Shown here: piece after piece, positions 22,571 through 33,704 of the stretch
Layout of the letters: each line of letters opens with the position of its first letter
Position numbering within the stretch: the stretch's first letter is position 1
Source of the DNA: Auricularia sp. M13
Taxonomy: Eukaryota > Basidiomycota > Agaricomycetes > Auriculariales > Auriculariaceae
DNA: 64,000 nt
Direction of reading: 5' to 3'
Assembly (NCBI GenBank): GCA_037042915.1
Contig: CM073203.1
Coordinates: 1,860,001 to 1,924,000 of the forward strand
The notes under the pieces: generated by a model
Told to the model about the DNA's origin: nothing
What the model saw: the letters and a program-made list of their open reading frames with translations, nothing else
Database searches by the model: none
Program-made: the position numbers and the translations under genes

Positions 22571-22888
22571 CTAATGCAGCGAGTACGGTCGGTACCTCCG
22601 CTTCGGTCGATCGGCCTGCTTCGCACGACGTGCACGCGACTTCTCGTAGTCCTCCTCCTCATGCGTCCCTTGAATATAGGCCTCATGTCGCTGCTCACAC
22701 GACGGGTACGTGCTCCAGTGTTGATCCCTGCCTCTCGCTGTGATAAATGACCTCTTGCAACCTCCGCGGCACGGGAATGGGTTGGTCACTTCGTCCGCGC
22801 TGCGACGTGCCCTCCGTTTCTTGGGACGGTCATTTTCAGGTCGGAATGGATGCACGTATTCTCGTGAGGCTACTGCGTTTGATTGCAC
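22571..22888 (-). CDS. Small zinc-finger ORF upstream of LINE ORF1
   Basis: An open frame of about 105 codons without an in-frame ATG (it opens with GTG right after a possible CAG acceptor), so it may be the last exon of a longer unit. It is very basic (KKRRARRSAD, RPKRRYRPYS). It contains a finger with spacing Cys-x3-Cys-x12-His-x6-Cys (PCRGGCKRSF, then DQHWSTYPSC), similar in style to N-terminal DNA-binding fingers of some LINE proteins (family knowledge). It lies in the element sense strand about 400 nt before ORF1. An independent function as an ORF0-like protein is inference. Confidence 0.45.
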   Translation of the reverse strand: MQSNAVASREYVHPFRPENDRPKKRRARRSADEVTNPFPCRGGCKRSFITARGRDQHWSTYPSCEQRHEAYIQGTHEEEDYEKSRARRAKQADRPKRRYRPYSLH

Positions 22889-24782
22889 TGTGGTGAAGCT
22901 TAGAGTTAGCGGCGTTAACGGCGAGATACTAGTTGGCCCTGACCATGGTTTTCTTTCAGAGTCGAGGGGGATCCGTGTAGTGGACGCTCATCCCGGGGAT
23001 CGTTGCTGCACGACTCGCGCAACGCGTCAAGCGCTAGGGACTGCCTAGGTTGTCCATGCGCAGCAGGGAGCAGTGGTGGGTGAATGGGGACCGGGCGTGG
23101 CCGGATTTGGACCAGCTGGCACCCTTTGGACTCTGCGCGCTGCAGGATCTGTGACATGTGGCGAGGTCCCAGAGGCGAGTAGATGTGGGGAGCGGCAAAC
23201 GCCGCAGCTTTTTCCTTTTAAGTGGCGCCTGGGATGGCACTGCCAACAAGCGTGCATTTTGGAGCGGCGACTGTATTCAGGGCTATTATCCATATCTCAG
23301 GAGCTTAGTTATCAGGATTCTACACAGGAAACCTATGGCTACATGCTCGTGGGGTAGGGCTAATTCCTCGGACTGAAGACGCTGTCCGGGTCGCATGCTT
23401 TATATCCCCGATTCAGGGTCCGCCTCTTATTCGAGCCCGCCCCGCCATGATTATGCTTGCTCGTCATCGTGGCCTACTCGCAGCTGGTCTAGTTCAGCTC
23501 ACTACGGGAAAAGGCGGATACTCGGTCATCAGGCTCGGTGGTAATGCCTGTATGCACGTCAGACAAACCTCGCACGGTTCGTGCTCGACAGCGCGCCCGA
23601 GCAAATCGCGGGCATATCGCAACTGGCTAGTCTAATTCTATTCTTTGATGCTCCAGCGGCTTCTCGGGCGCGTTTCATCCAACGGGGTCTTAACAATTGT
23701 CAAAAGCATTCATTTGCTAAGACTGCACGTTACGCGTACAGGTTGCCCGCCGGACTCGACGCCGGCGCTGATGAGGCCATTTTCGCGTATAAAGGCAGGC
23801 GCGGCCATTGGCGTTTGTTAAGACTTCCCACGAACATCCACTATGTGCCACATCGACAAGTACGCTCTCGTATTTCCTCGTCGTTTTACCCGCTGATTCG
23901 CAACCCAGCGTCTGGGCTCGTTGCCTCTGCGGCGTACGTGCCAGGGCTGGCTTTCCACTCGGCCATGCTAACTGCGACTCGTCTAGCACGTCGCGAGCGG
24001 TACCCCTCCAATTCATATCCTCACTCCTTGCTATTCCGACTTCTGTCGCGGCGGTGGCGACCGCGCTCGCTGCGACTGTACCATTTGTGCAGAAGTGCGT
24101 GCCTATGCCTATCCTTGTATGTTTGTTGACCATCTTGCCAGCCTCGTCCTGCCGGCGCTGGTGGCACTGTCTACGCCCTCTGTCTGGGCTGCACCGGCTT
24201 GTTGGCGTCTGCCGCCATATTCACGGTCGTCGCCGTCTTCGGGCCTCGCCGGCTCTAATCGGCCCGTGAACCGGTACGTCAAATGGTCAAACTTTCGCCA
24301 CGTCCCGGCCACGTCATCATCTTTCGTGGGGCACCCGCCTTTCTGGCCCTCTGCCACGCTTTGGACTCTGAACGCTGGCCCCCGTGCAATTGACCAAGGC
24401 TTCTTGTGCTGATGTGCTGTTGCAGGGCTTTGTTCGCATCTTCGTTTGCGCCTTCGTTCGCGCGCAATTGGTGCAGCTCAGGAGCTTAGGATGATGTCTA
24501 GGGGAGGGCACTTGGGCAAATATGTCATAGATGCTGGGTCGATAGAGATTAAAATCCTAACTCCTCGTTTTCATAAGGGCTGTAGGAGAGACCTGGCGGT
24601 TGCTGGGGGTCGTGGAAGTAGTCGGGCACAGATACCGACGGCGAGCCTTAAAATAGTAGCTATATTCCGTTCAGGTAGTTGGTCGTCTCAGCAAGGGCTG
24701 GCTTGTGAGTTCTGCTGGGGGGTTTGATGTGCTTTTTTCGCAGGTGTGCGACGTGGTACATGATGGTACCGGGAAAAGCCCC
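22889..24782 (-). other. LINE 5' region, content unknown
   Basis: About 1.9 kb between the 5' end of the element and the zinc-finger frame, much longer than a typical LINE leader. A Cys-rich minus-strand frame at 23045-23293 starts with ATG and contains CWQCHPRRHLKGKSCGVC, a possible metal-binding group, but nothing more was recognised. No tandem monomer structure was evident by eye. An internal promoter is expected here. Confidence 0.5.
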
Positions 24783-24802
24783 CCCCGCCCTGATACAGTT
24801 GT
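24783..24802. repeat. LINE target-site duplication, 5' copy
   Basis: CCCCGCCCTGATACAGTTGT, identical to 13307-13326. The element's 5' end begins directly below position 24783. Beyond it the genomic sequence continues with GAACAAACGTG. Confidence 0.95.
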
Positions 24803-25513
24803 GAACAAACGTGTCCAGTCCTCAATTTAGATATGACTCCACCGAGATATATTCCGTTTTCAGGCTCTTAAACTCAGTTTTTATGGAATTGCAGCCTGTC
24901 ACTTTCCTCCGGAGTCCTATCCTACCGCAGACATGCAGCGACATCTACCCCTTACACAGCGCCCGAAAGGCTCAGAAAGAAGTCGCCGAGCGAGCGTCAC
25001 TCTCGCTCTCCTTCTCCTCCCTGTGTGTATGATCCACACTGTGCAACAACAGTAACAGCCGTGAGAAAGTTACCTCAAACTTGCGCTCCCGATTTCCTCC
25101 TGCAAGTGTCTGTGCGTTGTTTGGCAAGTCGAAAAGTCGGGAGGCGGAAAACATCACCGCACCGCCTTCTGAATCTCAGCGAGCTACGCTTGCTGCAGAC
25201 GCTGTGTTTGGAAACCTCCTGCCCAAATTCCGCGGTTGTCTCTCCAGCCACAGAGGCTCGATGTCCTGTTCGCTGCTAGCAAATTGCCTGTGCAGCCGCG
25301 TTTCGGTCAGACGATCTGCGTCCGAGCTTCCTGCATCGATGATTTCATGCACGACTGCAACTGTCAAGATATGTCGCTGTGGTGGTTTTCTCGGCACTTG
25401 TCGTGCGCTGACAGTGAGACCGCCGACACGAGGGTAAAAACCGCGGCCTCGTTCAGGAACGGTTAATAGGCGGTCATGCCACGAGATTTCGCGCGATTCT
25501 TTCGGAGTGCGAC
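24803..25513. other. Right flank of the LINE, no gene recognised
   Basis: About 700 bp continuing from the LINE target site. Frames are short on both strands and none shows a domain or convincing splice pattern. Confidence 0.4.
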
Positions 25514-25660
25514 ATGGGAGTAGCAAATGATGAAAGCGACACTCAAGTAGATGAGTCTGAGGAGTATGGCTTTGATGATCGTTCGCATTTATATAGTCTT
25601 GGGCAGATGATGCAGGGGATAGAAATGGCTCAGGATGAAGCTGAAGCCTTGTGTCGCTGA
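25514..25660 (+). CDS. Short acidic reading frame, possible exon or gene remnant
   Basis: The ATG at 25514 opens MGVANDESDTQVDESEEYG and reads through SHLYSLGQMMQGIEMAQDEA to a TGA at 25658-25660: 48 residues, strongly acidic, with an amphipathic tail. Composition looks protein-coding rather than random, but there is no homology I can name. It could be a small gene, a terminal exon, or a piece of something older. The upstream frame is open for several codons without another Met. Confidence 0.3.
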   Translation: MGVANDESDTQVDESEEYGFDDRSHLYSLGQMMQGIEMAQDEAEALCR

Positions 25661-25813
25661 CACCAATGTGCATCATCTGCCGGCGGAAGGACCGATATTA
25701 ACGCGGAAATCTGATTATGCTTGGCAAAGGTAATTTATAAGTACATCCACACACAAGGACGCGAAAAGTAGTAGTTTGCAAAAGGAATACGAGATCGTCT
25801 TCGCAGAAACGCT

Positions 25814-26479
25814 TCACTTCCAACGCTCCATGGGATTACCCCACGATTCGCCTTGTACGTCGGACTCGACGAGCACCAACGCCCAATGACGCCTGTAGAT
25901 CGCCTCGCGCCACTCGGGACGTAGAGACCGCCCGTTGCGCAGCTCGACGCAGTCAAGATCCAGGGCGTCCTCATCAATAGACATCTCATCCGAGTCGGTC
26001 TCGCTGTCGTGGGCATCGCTATCCTCCTCATCCGATTCGGCGTCGCGGGAGCTGGCATTTGCAGATGGCGCGTGGAACTCGGCGCACGCAAGGCGCACCC
26101 AGCCCGCAAAAACGTACGCGTCCTTCGCATTGCCTTTCGGCTTTGTCTTCGGGGTAAACAGCGCAAAGTACGTGTTGTCTAGGTATTCGCCGCTCGGGAA
26201 GTATCGCGGCTGTCCGTGGAGAATGAGCTCGTCGAGCTGTCTATTGTTGCCACCGCGATGACGAGTCCGGTCGCGCTGCAGGTCATACATGCCCAGATGG
26301 TCGACGATGACGCCGGAGTGCTCGACTGGAATGGACGGATCGCGCGGCGTGGAGAGGTTCGGCTGCCACTGCACGGCGCTGCCCGTCTCTTTGCGCGGAG
26401 CGTAGCCGCATCGGCGCCAGATCTGGTGCTCAGTGTACACAGGCACGCGTGCGGAGCGAGTTTTCGAGGAGATCGTCAT
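25814..26479 (-). CDS. Hypothetical protein with acidic C-terminal region
   Basis: A single-exon frame from the ATG at 26479 (MTISSKTRSARVPVY) to a stop at 25814, 221 residues. The N-terminal half is mixed and contains Trp, Tyr and His (HQIWRRCGYAPRKE, DHLGMYDLQRDRTRH, RYFPSGEYLDNTYFALF). An acidic Ser/Asp/Glu tract follows (about residues 135-175, DAESDEEDSD and SETDSDEMSIDEDALD), then RPEWREAIYRRHWALV. There is no signal peptide or membrane helix. It may be a lineage-specific basidiomycete protein; I do not recognise a domain. Confidence 0.55.
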   Translation of the reverse strand: MTISSKTRSARVPVYTEHQIWRRCGYAPRKETGSAVQWQPNLSTPRDPSIPVEHSGVIVDHLGMYDLQRDRTRHRGGNNRQLDELILHGQPRYFPSGEYLDNTYFALFTPKTKPKGNAKDAYVFAGWVRLACAEFHAPSANASSRDAESDEEDSDAHDSETDSDEMSIDEDALDLDCVELRNGRSLRPEWREAIYRRHWALVLVESDVQGESWGNPMERWK

Positions 26480-27017
26480 ATCTGAGGTAGCAGTTGGATG
26501 TTGCACAAGACGCAGATGTGAGTGGGAGGAGAGCAAGGGCTGTTGACAGGAGTTTGAGCCACGAGCCTCAATAAATAGGCCGAGTCAGCGCTTCGGCCTT
26601 CTTATTGTACCCGGGGGTTACAATGCCCACTCCGCGAGGTCGCCATGTGGAAGCACAAGCACAAGAGGTCAGAAGATCCGAAGGCGCTTCACAATGGCGA
26701 CAGTCAGAAAGAGTAGCTGACTTGCTCAGGATTTGCTCGAAAGCATGAGCACCGGTCCATCCTGAAGCGTTGACGCCCGCCGATGGAGGTTGTGCATCGT
26801 AGTCCCGAGACCCAGAATGAATGGTGAACAAGAAGAACAATGCACAAAGTCGCAGCACAACAGCATCGAAGAAGAACAACGACGCGGTGCCCAGCCTGAT
26901 TTGACGGGACGCGTGACGGAAGCAGAAGAAAAGCGGAACGGCCGGGAGCCGGAAGCATCGCTTTTTGCGTCTCAACCAACCCAACCACCGACGACCAGGC
27001 ATTCTGCGCGGCCCGCC
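26480..27017. other. Divergent intergenic region
   Basis: About 540 bp between the starts of the acidic hypothetical gene (minus) and the small spliced gene (plus). It presumably contains both promoters. No coding frame with support was found. Confidence 0.4.
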
Positions 27018-27307
27018 ATGCAGATTTTCTCGCGTCTTTCATACCTCATCGCTCCTCCGAGGATGATCCATGTGCCCACGGACCCGTCAGTCGAGTCGCG
27101 TGCGAATTCAAGGTACGCGACGCGACGCGTGGCGGTCATGGCAACGAGCTCAACTAACGCGATTTTATCTGTAGAAAGAACGGATTTTTCAACCGGATGA
27201 CTCTGCCCAAGTCGTTACGCAGGCGCCAGAGCTCGCCTGCCATCCCGGGGCGCGAGCCTCCGACACCGTCTGAGACGGCTTGCAACCAATCGTACCTTGA
27301 GCTCTGA
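27018..27307 (+). CDS. Small spliced gene, 75-residue basic protein
   Basis: The ATG at 27018 opens MQIFSRLSYLIAPPRMIHV. A 62-nt intron at 27113-27174 has donor GTACGC, a perfect CTAAC branch site and acceptor TGTAG. It joins AATTCAAG to AAAGAACGGA, giving SRKNGFFNRMTLPKSLRRRQ and a Pro/Ser/Thr-rich tail ending SYLEL before TGA. Exons of 95 and 133 nt give exactly 76 codons with stop. The basic, weakly amphipathic N-terminus could be a mitochondrial presequence, but this is inference. Family unknown. The quality of the intron is the main support. Confidence 0.6.
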
Positions 27308-28785
27308 GCACCATGCAACCCCGCCGCCACGACTACGACTCGCTTTACGAATTTTGACGAACTTGACGCCTAACGTAATGTCTTCTCGCCTGCTATCATC
27401 CATGCTATCCCTACCATCTATGCCGTCGCTCTCGTACGTCTTCTAGGAAATTTTGCTCATATGCTGGCCTCGCCTCTGTCTATGGATATGTACCACTCTT
27501 GCATCTCGCTGCTCGTTGCAGACATACATACACGTTACGATCCTGTATCCTGGCTCGACCTGAATCTAGCTTTGTGTGTTCCTTTCCGCTCGCGACGTGC
27601 CCGGCGCATGAGGGTCTTGCTTCACTTGCGTCCTCTAACGTTGTTTTGCCTTCAACCTCGCGCCATACATCAGGATATCGAAGGAGTCGTCTCGACGGGA
27701 GCATATGACATGCACGGAGCGCGCACATGCAATCGCTCTTTGCCTCTCGCAGTCCCTGCTTCTCATCTCGCGACGATCGTCGGCAGGACGCCTCCCTTTT
27801 TGCTTTCAAAATTCCGTTATTTGTGAGCGCTGCCTCCAAACCATGCTCGCATGATCGCTTCTGATTGAAGGTGCTGTTGTGCACGCTCGCACGCGATGAG
27901 CTTGAGCGTTGACAAACAGGGTCATGATACAATCTCGAAAACTAAGCAGCAGGACCACCTAACACCATATTGGCACCAGAGCGTCCTCAACAAAGCTTTC
28001 GCTGAGGGCGACGAACATCCTGTCGAAGAAGGGCCACAGTACAAACTCCATGCTTCTTCCGTTCATTTGGCTGACACGAGGAGACCACCTGCTCAATGTC
28101 GCGTGTTACTGCCTGGGGATAGTGTCCAGTGCCCACGGTCATACCGGAATCCGGGAGAACATCGCGCGTGGCGGCCATAATGACGCACGCGAATACCGCA
28201 CCAGGTTGCGCGCATCTGAGCGCGCGGCTTTGCAGGACGACCACAACAAACTCCGGCTTGTCGTTCGCGCGCGTCGGCGGATTCGAGAATCGCATTGAGT
28301 AGTGAAATGTGCGGTGCGGGTTGGAAACTTGGTTGACGAGCGGGAACTTCGTGGGCTGCCGCCCGCGCAGCGAGTTGTACCTGACGAGCGATGCGCGTTG
28401 CGTCCGGACGTGAAGAATCCTGCCTCAGGGTCCCAGGGTAAACATCGCCCACAGAACGCCGCTCCGAACGCATGGCCCGAGTTGCCGTCCACGGTACGTT
28501 CTGAACCCGGGACAAGACCGCCAACTCTGCAGTTTGAACCCGTGTCCGCAAGCACTCGGTCCCCCTCCTTAGGCCGCTCTCCTCGCTTGCTATGCAGTGT
28601 GCGCCTTTGTGCAAAGGCCACTTCCGTGCATATGTGCAACGCCCAGCTCGCTTCGCCGCGCCGACATGCACTAGCCCACATGCATCATGCATCCCTCGAT
28701 CCCGGCGCGCAGTATCAGGAGCGCGTGGTGGCGAGTGGCCGACGGGAATACGAGGCCGAGGCTGACCACGCGAAAGGGGGCGTTC
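27308..28785. other. Intergenic, no gene recognised
   Basis: About 1.5 kb after the small spliced gene up to the decayed F-box copy. Several short frames exist on both strands, none with a domain or a convincing splice chain. Confidence 0.45.
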
Positions 28786-29300
28786 TCATCGCCGGAAAGA
28801 GCTCAGACCCAGATCTCCGAAGGGTCCACCTAGTCCACCTCCAGCTCCTCGCCAGCGCCATGTGCAACCCCCACTGGACGCACGCACCTCGCGCACCCCC
28901 CGCGCAGCGTCCATCACGCGCTTTGCCATCTCGCGATGCGCGATGTGACTCGCGAGCGTGTCGCACGCCGCACGCTCGGGCGAGTGCGGACTTGGCGAGG
29001 ACGATTCGTCCCCCAGAGGTGCCTGAACCGCGGAGGGGTTCACAGCGGGTGACTTCGGCGTTCGATACGGTCGCAGGAGTGGGCAGCGGGAGGGAGCGAC
29101 GTTGTTCATGAGAATGTGCGCAACAGGGCGGGCGGCGAGAGCGAGGGTGTTTGGCAGCGCGGATGCAGAATCTCAGCTCGACCCTGTGTGGAAGGAGCAG
29201 CAGGTGGAGTGCAGCGGCTGAGTCAGCGGGGAGCGATATGCGCTGGTCGCGCAGGTTGTGGAGCACGGCGAGGCGGAGGGCGGACAGCGCGGCGATGAGG
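28786..29300 (-). pseudogene. Truncated, decayed copy of the neighbouring F-box/LRR gene
   Basis: On the same strand and just downstream of the intact gene. Pieces of its C-terminal half recur: LSALRLAVLHNLRDQRISLP against LPALANLRDLRISLAS, then in another frame ERAACDTLASHIAHREMAKR against DRAACESLPTHIAHRELARR, followed by VMDAARGVREVR against VMGAAWGVGEVR. The F-box and N-terminal repeats are absent. At least one frame change separates the matching blocks. This is a partial tandem duplication that has lost its coding capacity. Confidence 0.75.
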
Positions 29301-29563
29301 ATAAACAACGGCTGCGAGCCCTTGGAGAGATCCAGACTGATGGAGAGATCGGGCGGGGGGAGGGAAGCCGAGGAACATATCACGCTATGCCGGGGTCCGC
29401 CTCCAGCCAAATTTGACCCGCCAATGGGACGGGACGCTGGGGAACGGCATGGCCAGCAGAGAAAGGCGGACGAGTCGCGCGAGAGGCCGTTAATTGCGAG
29501 GACGAACGTCGCGTCACGCGCAAGCGGCGTAGGGCTCTCTGCCAGTGGTATATCCGCGATCCC

Positions 29564-31330
29564 TCAGTCCCACACCGCCGGAATCCCCATCCGGCACTGC
29601 TCCTCCACCCACACCACCCCCACCTCCTCGAATTCCCCATCCACATCCACCTCCATATCTTCGCCGTGAGCAGAGCCAGCACGCCCCCACACGCACGCGC
29701 CAACCCGCACCTCGCCCACGCCCCACGCAGCGCCCATGACGCGCCGCGCGAGCTCGCGGTGCGCGATGTGCGTCGGGAGCGACTCGCATGCTGCGCGATC
29801 CGCCGTCGACTTTGGAGACCCGGGAGACTTTGACGCGGTAGGAGACTTTGGCGCGGCGCGAGATTTCCAAGCACCAGTCGACTTAGTGGCGCCGGCCGCA
29901 GCGCGCAATCTGGGAGCGATCGCCGCGGGGTTGTTCGGCAGCGAGAGCAGCAATATGCGCAGCGAGCGTAGATGGGAGACTGCACGGGCGAGCGCGGGGA
30001 TGTTCGGTAGCGTGGGCACGCCGAGGTGCAGAATCTCCAGCGATGGTGGGAGATGCAGCGCGTCGAGTGCAGCAGCTGTGACTGATGCGAGGGATATGCG
30101 CAGGTCGCGCAGGTTGGCGAGGGCGGGGAGACGCTGGAGGAGCGGAGGCGGGGCGCGAGGGCCGGGGATGGGGATGTGCAGTGTTTGCAGACCCGATGGG
30201 AGGCTCAGATGGTTGCTGGAGGTGCCGGGTGGAGAGGAAGAGGAGAGTTCGGGCACACGCGCCCCGAGATATAGCGTGCGGAGTGACTCGGCGGGCTTTA
30301 GGCATGGCAGGGGAAGCTCGACGTCCCATTTAAGCTTGCGCAGCTTCGTCGTCTGTAGCGGCGCACTCCATCTTTCGTCATTGGCGTCGTCCAGAGGCAG
30401 ATGCCACTCCCCGCGCGTATCACGTACTTCGAGCACCTCAAGCTGCGTCCAGTACGCCAGAGCGTCCGCGAAGAATGCGCTGAAGCCGCGAAGGACGGCA
30501 TCGCCGCTGCGATTACTCTCCCCACGCGGGCGGAACAGCGTTAAGCGCGTGATCTGCATGGGCGCGAGGGATGGGGAGAAGGGCGACCCGCGCACGATGG
30601 GCTTCTTGCCGTCCGCGCGCGGTTGGAGGTACACGCCGGGAAATCCGGGGGTGGGAGAAGAGGACTCGACGTGCGCGAGGTGCAGGATGGATAGGTAGAC
30701 GTGGAGGTGTTCCAGTGCGCTGATTGACACGGTTAAATGTCTACGAAGCGTTAGCGCTAGCACGCGACACACAGTGAGCGTAAAGAGGCCTTACCGTATG
30801 CGCGTGCGCACGCGCTCTGCGGCCCGCCTGAGTCGCTCGAAATCGTCCTTGACGAGCAGGGCTGCACCGGAGTACAGCAGGGGCGCGGCGACTGCGCGCA
30901 AGTATGCGCAGGTGCGCGCGACCTGCATGAGGCTCCAGCTATGGCTGTACCACCGCGCGGCATCGTCCTGGCCGGCGTCGGACGCGCGGTACGCGACGTT
31001 GTCCGGGCGCGTAGGGTCGCCTTGGAGGTACAGGAAGATGGCGTGCAGGAGCTCCGGCGGGAGCGTCGTCAGCTTCGGCTTCGGACGCGGCGGTGGCGGG
31101 GTGTAGGCGTGCACGATGGACGCGGGTACGGGCTTTGCTGTTAAACGCCGTTCGCGCCAGGTTAGCTCGCGCTTGCTGGGCGACGGCTGCACGCGTAACG
31201 GGACGTCAGGCGGGCGCGGGTGCAAATTATCCATGATGCGTACCGTCACGGGCGTCGGCGGGCCGCTGCTGCTCGCTGTGGCCGCCGTCGACGTCGTCGT
31301 CACGCGTAGCTGCGGCGGTAATGGCTGCAT
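29564..31330 (-). CDS. F-box / leucine-rich-repeat protein
   Basis: Probable substrate adaptor of an SCF ubiquitin ligase. The ATG at 31330 gives MQPLPPQLRV. The F-box lies around residues 70-115 (KLTTLPPELLHAIFLYLQG), after a proline-rich N-terminus. One 54-nt intron (30741-30794, donor GTAAGG, branch GCTAAC, acceptor GTAG) joins TRIR to HLTVSISALEHLH. Exon 2 carries irregular leucine-rich repeats (LRTLYLGARVPEL, LRDLRISLASVTAAALDAL, LEILHLGVPTLPNIPAL, LRSLRILLLSLP). A Lys/Ser/Pro repeat tract follows (KSRAAPKSPTASKSPGSPKS), then a C-terminal block with AHRELARRVMGAAWGVGEV. Exons sum to 571 codons, 570 residues. F-box/LRR families are large in Agaricomycetes, and targets cannot be inferred. 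Confidence 0.85.
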
Positions 31331-33704
31331 ACGCAGAAAAGAGCGTCAGAATTGCTCGGAGCAGCGAGCAGGGCGGCAGGCTGACCAGTGCTGGGCTCGG
31401 CGTCGCGGGCGAATCATCCAACGTCGAGCTCGTCGTCAGCGCCGGCTGCAATTCCATGAGCATGACGTCAGGCACATCCTCCTCACCGACGCGCGTACCG
31501 TCGCAAGCTCGTCCACGTCGCGTCGCGCGTCTTGCGGCTGACCGTGCTCGTCGTGCTCAGGCTGGCGCCAAAACAGCGTCAGATAGGAGAACATCAGAGG
31601 ATCGGCGGAATCAGCTTCCGAAAATCCCGCCCGAATCTTACCTTCTGACCATTGGCCTTGGACTTGCGCGCGTGCAGGCTGCTCAGCCGTTGGCGCAGAC
31701 GGTGCAGTACGGGCATGCTCAGTGCTGGCAGTGGGCGTGGGCGGAAGACAAGCGGCACTTGGCGTGCATTGTTCCTGATTCAGGTCACCGCGCTCACGCC
31801 GCTCCGGCGCCACTGGCTCAGATCGCCTGGCCCCGCTGTCTCGCCCGTTGCCCGATGCAACCCTGGTTATGACTGCTGCATACTCTCCGCTGCTCGCCTC
31901 TCCTTGTGGTACTCGCTGAACAAGAATGTGAGAAATTTTACGATTGCTGTTGCTCATCTACCTCTCCAACAACCGGACTTGGAATCACTATACTTCCTCC
32001 TCAGGCGACTATTATGCTTGCTTTCTGTCCGAAAATTATCACTGTGCGACGAACGCACGACCCTGGTCTCGCGCGACCGACCAATCTGCTCTTGACTCGC
32101 AGCCTGCCCTGGAGACCCGCATTCCTTCCCTGAAATAACTTGTCGAATACTGTCTGGTTCTCCCAATTGCTACAGCAGCTACATAGTATCGGCACGCGAT
32201 GCTCCAGCTAACCATCTTGACTATTCCTCGCGCGAACACGGTCGTATCACTTGGTATCCATTTTCGTGCTATGAACCGCCCGACCGTCGGAGTGAAGTTA
32301 CTGTACTAAGATCCCGCGCTCTGCAAATATTCCACGGCGAGACGGCGGAAGAACCGAGCGTGCTGGCCAGATCTCTCGCCGACACGAAGCAAACGCCAGC
32401 AACAGAAATCAGAGTCAGTGAGCACGTACTGTTGGCGTCCCAGCAATTCCGGACTGCGTCACCGTCTCCGCTGTACACACTGTTCTTCGCGCCGTTCCAC
32501 ACGGCGCAGAGCCCGCCAATAATTCTACTCTAAACCCGAGGCACCGCGTCCGAGATTGTCACTTACACTTACACTGAACCAACGAATGCCTACTCCCACC
32601 AGTGCGCAAATGGACGTGATACGACGCTGAAAAGTGATGTCGGGCTTTCCGGTGTGCATCCTATGATGACGATCTCCTGAAAACCGGTCGCGGTCCCTCA
32701 GGCTGAGTGTTTGGTAGCCCTGGTTGGCAATGAACTCTTGGGATATCTGGCCTGTGATGCTCATTCGTGCGGGCTGAGACTTCACTTTACTGGGCATTAT
32801 TGGATCTCGAACCGGAGGGCAGGCTGGCACGGTGACTGTGAATCGCATCCCAATGTGAGGGTAATGTGAGCTGTCGACGCGAGGCAACGCCCGCTGTCGA
32901 TGACAAGGGTCGTTGAAATATTGATTGTCGCAGAAGTTGCATCAGTGAACTTTCGCCGCCGAGGAGATTGATGTACCGGTTTAATTTCCACCAGAATCGG
33001 TGTGGGACGGGTGTAGCAGATGGTGAGAGCGGGAGGGGTCGTGCCACGGAGATGATCGATGGCATCTGTGTGAATGCTGCATTGCTGGATGAGGGAGATG
33101 GGCTGCTTTATACTCTCAGTCTCGGGTCTGACGCCGGCGGGTGCTATCTCCCGCCGACAAAATTGCAAGAGACTCAGCAGAGAGTCTGAGCCCTCCGGCT
33201 GAGTTGACGGTCGCGGGCTGCATCCCGCGACGATGAGAAGGGACCCCCAAGCGATTCGTCTCACAGTGAAAATGGTCTCACATATTGATCCTCTCTCAGA
33301 CCGTCATGTAGTTACTTACTAAATTCACGAGGCGGTTCATCTGTATGTTGAGGCGATGAAGATTTGCCACGGAGCCGACTCGGCGGCGCGTCGTTACAGT
33401 AACATTCGATGTTTACGGGTCTACGAGTGCTGTCCTGGGTGCTAAATTCCAATGATACTTTGAACCAGACTCCGGGAACCATTCCAAATAGCAATTATGA
33501 GCCTCCAGGGGAGCATGCCCCAATCGAAGCCCAGCAGGAACAATTTGCAACCTCCTAATCATGATATGCGCCGGAGCTCAAGCCTATTTTGACACTTGAC
33601 ATGTTTGAATCGCAGCCGCAGCCCCAGCGCGCGCGCGCGCGCCGGAGTTCAATGCGACTCCTAACAATGCCTTTCTTCCTCCTTCCACCTTCATCTCCTT
33701 CTCC
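31331..33704. other. Intergenic, no gene recognised
   Basis: About 2.4 kb between the starts of the F-box gene (minus) and the membrane protein gene (plus). It includes a CG dinucleotide run near 33628-33642. Several frames of 100-180 codons exist but begin with GTG or TTG, lack domains, or overlap each other on opposite strands, so none was accepted. Confidence 0.5.

Larger units (their letters stand above)
13327..24782 (-). mobile_element. Very large non-LTR retrotransposon (LINE), about 11.5 kb
   Basis: The ends are set by a perfect 20-nt target-site duplication (13307-13326 and 24783-24802) and a 26-nt poly(A) tail at the low-coordinate end. In element order: a 5' region of about 1.9 kb (24782-22889); a small zinc-finger frame (22888-22571); ORF1 with a CCHC knuckle (22167-19616); a 470-650 bp gap; ORF2 with endonuclease, reverse transcriptase and an RNase H-like region (18960-13534); and a short 3' tail. 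The AP-endonuclease plus RT plus C-terminal zinc-finger layout is that of the fungal Tad-like LINEs, which are usually nearer 6-8 kb (family knowledge). ORF2 is uninterrupted over 1,808 codons. The pure tail, identical duplications and open ORF2 point to a young, perhaps recently active copy. Confidence 0.93.

Noticed and set aside
23581-24129. 182-codon plus-strand frame in the LINE 5' region
   Set aside because: It is antisense to the element and Arg/Leu/Ser-rich, with no recognisable domain or conserved start.
32797-33264. 155-codon minus-strand frame (RRIAWGSLLIVAGCS)
   Set aside because: It opens only with GTG, overlaps other frames and has no domain or splice partners.
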